From the NCBI RefSeq assembly GCF_910592395.1, contig NC_088308.1, forward strand, positions 17,003,501 through 17,067,500: a DNA stretch of 64,000 nt, given 5' to 3'. The position numbers and the translations under genes are program-made. Shown one piece after another: positions 60,921 to 64,000 of the stretch (position 1 is its first letter; the number at the start of each line of letters is the position of its first letter). This DNA comes from Lineus longissimus. Lineage: Eukaryota > Nemertea > Pilidiophora > Heteronemertea > Lineidae. Below the pieces are notes generated by a model. It searched no databases, had not been told where the DNA came from, and saw nothing but the letters and a program-made list of their open reading frames with translations.

Positions 60921-61144
60921 CACTCATAAAAATAAAGGTTTTTGAACTTTTGAAAAGAACTTTAAAGGTTTTCGGCCAACAGAAATGTGCAACACGCCTG
61001 TGGAGATTTCTGTAAAATGGAAAAAACGATGGTTTTTAAAATTCTGAAAGGCTTTTTCGTTTCGCTGAAAAGCGTCTACGGGTAGCTTAATTCATTTTGT
61101 GTTGACCAAAAAACCTCAGCCAAAAAGCTTTATTTCTAAGAGTG
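60921..61144. mobile_element. 224-bp MITE with TA duplication
   Basis: Inverted repeats CACTCATAAAAATAAAG (left) and CTTTATTTCTAAGAGTG (right), flanked by TA at 60919-60920 and 61145-61146. Non-coding. Its end resembles the TAAGAGTGTAG tail near 24180. Confidence 0.75.
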
Positions 61145-61146
61145 TA

Positions 61147-62127
61147 TGGCTTCTTGGTGTTATTTATGGCCTTTCTATATCATCATGGCACGGACACTAG
61201 CTAACAATGTGATCATGGTATTCAGCCCTAAATATACAAACATGTACGGTAATTTTTTCATTCGAATACCACGAATACAACACGACCGACAGAAATGGAT
61301 GAAAATGCATGTTTTGATAGTAAGTATCGATACGACAATGCGTCTGACAATGCCATGCAACTAACTTAAATACATGACAATGTCATTTAAAGATAAATCA
61401 TGGGAATAGACATTGCATAAAAGGAGGGGGAAAAGTGGAATATGTGACGCTTGTTGGAAATGACTTTTTCGTTCTTGATGTCACGAATGCCGTGTGAAAA
61501 CCGTAAAGTAACAACGTAAAGTCCATGTAACTCCATGTAAACCCATCCTTGTAGCCTTGGTAATACTCTAGTCGTTTCACCGATCAGAGGCCTGCTGATC
61601 AATTACGAAATTACTACGCAGCCAAAACATAAGGTCTAGATCATTGGACAACTCGGTATGCTGATATGAATGAAATCGAGCAAATGCTTTTACTTCAATT
61701 TTGTACAGAAAGGCCTAGTGTAAATGTACATGGAGTTTTAGATAAAAGCATTTGCTAGTCTTTACTCATCTCACCCAATGTCTTTCTGTCATTGAACTGA
61801 ACGACCATGTGCTTAATATCTACAAATGTAGGCCTACATGTAGCTTTAATAACCGTCTTGACCCTTAATGTATTGACATAACTCAGCTTCAAGACAACGC
61901 GCGTCGGTATACATGGGTGGAGGTTACGGTGGCAATACCGCTGGAAGTTCGGTGTACATGTATATGGCTTCAACTATCGAGAACCGGTCTGAGACTGCTG
62001 AAAGTACTAGCCAGCCTATATGTATGTCCAAGAATGATTTCTAAATTGCATAGTTCATCTATCCTTCTGTAGTCACACCACTCCAGTGGGGGTAATGGAT
62101 ATCTGATGTATCACATGAGGCTCCCAT
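61147..62127. other. no gene recognised
   Basis: About 1 kb downstream of the Cys-rich protein gene. Short frames on both strands show no domain or splice context. Confidence 0.5.
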
Positions 62128-63934
62128 TTACTCACTGTTCTTCTTTGTCAGGTCGTCACTGGAATAAGTTAAATTAGTTATTAAGATCTAATTGATTGCC
62201 ACAACTGATCATAAGCGTAAGGCGCACTCAAAAAATACTAATCCTTGGTGGTTCTGTTACACGTTCATCAGAGAATCTGGCCGTGCTCATCAACGCGGCG
62301 GGGCGGGTGAAGTGACGGCCTGAAGACCAAGGTGATCACGACGGCCCGACAACGAAGTGGAACCAAGCCGCGTCAAGCGAATCAACGCAATGAGAAAATA
62401 ACTCGAAAATATCGGGATTGCGATGCACCCGTCACTTTTGAAATTGAAATCATTCTTGATTACTGTAAAGTAGTTTGTCAATTTGACAACTCACTCAATC
62501 AACTAATTTAGAATCAGAAATCTATTGAAAATATATTTGTAATTATTTTTCAGCTGTTAACTCGAACATTACGTCTAAGTTCCTAAGTGAACAATCAGAT
62601 TTAGCGTGAAGGACCAACAAGGCCAATTTCATCGAGTACGACATCAGACGAGGCAACAATTTGATGAATTCAGTGATATATTCTTACCTTTTATACCTTG
62701 GGCATTTGTGCCATCGAACGAACAGATCAGAAGTGGCTTTCACGCTCAGGTAGTAGCATTTGTCGTGAACGTACATCATTCCTCCGCTGCAATAGTTCAC
62801 AGCAGCATCGTCACTCTCGCGGCATTTTTCAGCACATTGATCGCCATCTTGAGCGGAATTGTCCGTTTTCATGATGTACCCTTTTGTCACCTCCATCATG
62901 CCTACAAATGGAAATTTACAAAGCGATATGACACATATTTTTGCATACTTGGTGGCTCATAATTACTGTTGGGGTGAATAAAATGTTGACATGATATAGT
63001 AGCTCGTAAGCGTACATCTACACGTACATATTAATGCGGAATGACCCCATCCGATCTGCTGTATATATAATCTTTAAGAAAATATCATTTGACCTCGAAT
63101 TTTTATTTTTCGTGTTCATGTATCTACTTACCAATCACCAAGTGGGACCAATTGCCATTACCACCGAAGGTACACTTTGCGTCTATCAGGATCTCACACT
63201 TCTTGCCTGTCACCTTAACGGCATTGCAGCGTTCCGTCTCACAGTCCTTATGCTGATTTTTGTCAGAAATCGCCAGATTCTGACATTCCTGCATATCCTG
63301 CTGAGGGGTCGACTCCTCATGACCAACATACGCAACAATTGGTGCTATCTTCGATTCGCATTTGACTTTCTCTTGCACACAGCTTTTTTCTGAAATAGAG
63401 AATGGTTGAACGCGTTTACAAATTCTGACCGGATAGTATACAAATGTACTTGTATTTGACAAGCCACCATTCAACTAAAACTCAAAGCAAAATGAGAGTT
63501 CAATCATGTTATGTAAACCCTTTCACTTTTGCGTCTGCAGATTCCTTGCGAACAGTTATTTCTATAGTTACTACTGTGGTGGTCCAAAATCAGTAGAACT
63601 CTGCACCAGGAATTTTCGCTCAAAAACACTAAAGGACGGGGATATTTACTTCTGCAAGCGAAGACATGTCAGTACATGTATAAACACGAAATCCATGTCG
63701 GTAGTGTGGTTGCAGGTCGACCCAAGTTAAACAAGTAATCTCTTGAGCCAAGGGGGTGAAGAGTGTTAATTTCCGATTTGAAATTTGGCAGGTGGTCGTC
63801 GGGTCTTTTCACAACCTGTGCTGTGTTGTTTTTTCTCTCTGTTTCTCCATTTCTAGTGCTATTTCAAGCAAAGCCACCAGCTATCATTTCACACATGTAA
63901 TTTTTACCTGGTACTCTGTTTTCTTGCTTTTCTC
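62128..63934 (-). CDS. Cys-rich secreted protein with two PAN/Apple-like modules (3' part)
   Basis: Exons 63132-63389, 62688-62901 and a 31-nt terminal exon 62128-62158. Phases are 1, 2 and stop; the last exon follows an ATTCCAG acceptor and ends in TAA. A possible 27-nt exon at 63908-63934 also fits in phase. The 63132 exon has eight Cys, with Cys-Asn-Ala-Val-Lys-Val and Cys-Glu-Ile-Leu segments. The 62688 exon has five Cys, with Cys-Ala-Glu-Lys-Cys, Asn-Tyr-Cys-Ser and Asp-Lys-Cys-Tyr. Spacing resembles PAN/Apple modules, which bind proteins or sugars outside the cell, but the match is weak. Signal peptide and start lie upstream, probably outside the window. Confidence 0.6.
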
Positions 63935-64000
63935 CTGCAAGAAGAACGACAATGTTAAACACTGCTATAGCTGCATGCATGAGCTCGGTCGATCATGACT

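Overview
The window looks like nuclear DNA of a marine invertebrate animal. The real genes are split by GT-AG introns, AATAAA signals follow several of them, the domains are metazoan (MAM, SEA, laminin-G-like, bHLH, cytochrome P450, SLC16 carrier), and the intergenic DNA is full of short transposons and satellite. Words such as TACATGTA and TAGGCCTA recur throughout. I cannot name the phylum from sequence alone.

Positions 1-23957 are a head-to-tail duplication of an 11.3 kb unit: two full copies (1-11313 and 11314-22627) and a truncated, more diverged third copy (22628-23957). Each full unit carries one minus-strand gene for a very large protein with the architecture of a bacterial MARTX/clostridial-type toxin: a C80-like cysteine peptidase, a long middle region with a hydrophobic stretch, and a long RTX-like Ca-binding repeat region. 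It is nevertheless built as an animal gene. Three small 5' exons in matching phase supply a signal peptide, and the protein ends in a transmembrane helix with a short cytoplasmic tail. Copy 2 is open throughout (about 2,238 residues predicted); copy 1 has a one-base deletion that breaks the reading frame near 5372. I regard this gene as the main discovery.

Positions 24234-37114 (plus strand) hold a mosaic mucin-like surface protein: laminin-G-like domain, three short MAM modules each split over two exons, a 2.2 kb Thr/Pro exon, a SEA domain with a GS cleavage motif, and a final Thr-rich exon ending in a GPI-anchor-like tail. A phase-compatible signal-peptide exon sits inside the duplicated unit (12374-12443). 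If it is the true first exon, the RTX gene lies antisense in intron 1 of the mucin gene, and the duplication copied the 5' end of one gene together with the whole of the other.

The rest of the window holds a frameshifted CENP-B/pogo-type transposase (40093-41536), a nearly complete CYP2-like cytochrome P450 (42920-45885, plus), an intronless bHLH factor (46693-47442, minus), a four-exon SLC16/monocarboxylate-carrier-like protein (51965-55634, minus), a repeat-rich desert (55.6-62.1 kb), and the 3' exons of a Cys-rich secreted protein that probably continues past the right edge (62128-63934, minus). These genes show no operon-like or pathway relation to one another. Exon borders are read from splice consensus and phase only; no transcript evidence was available.
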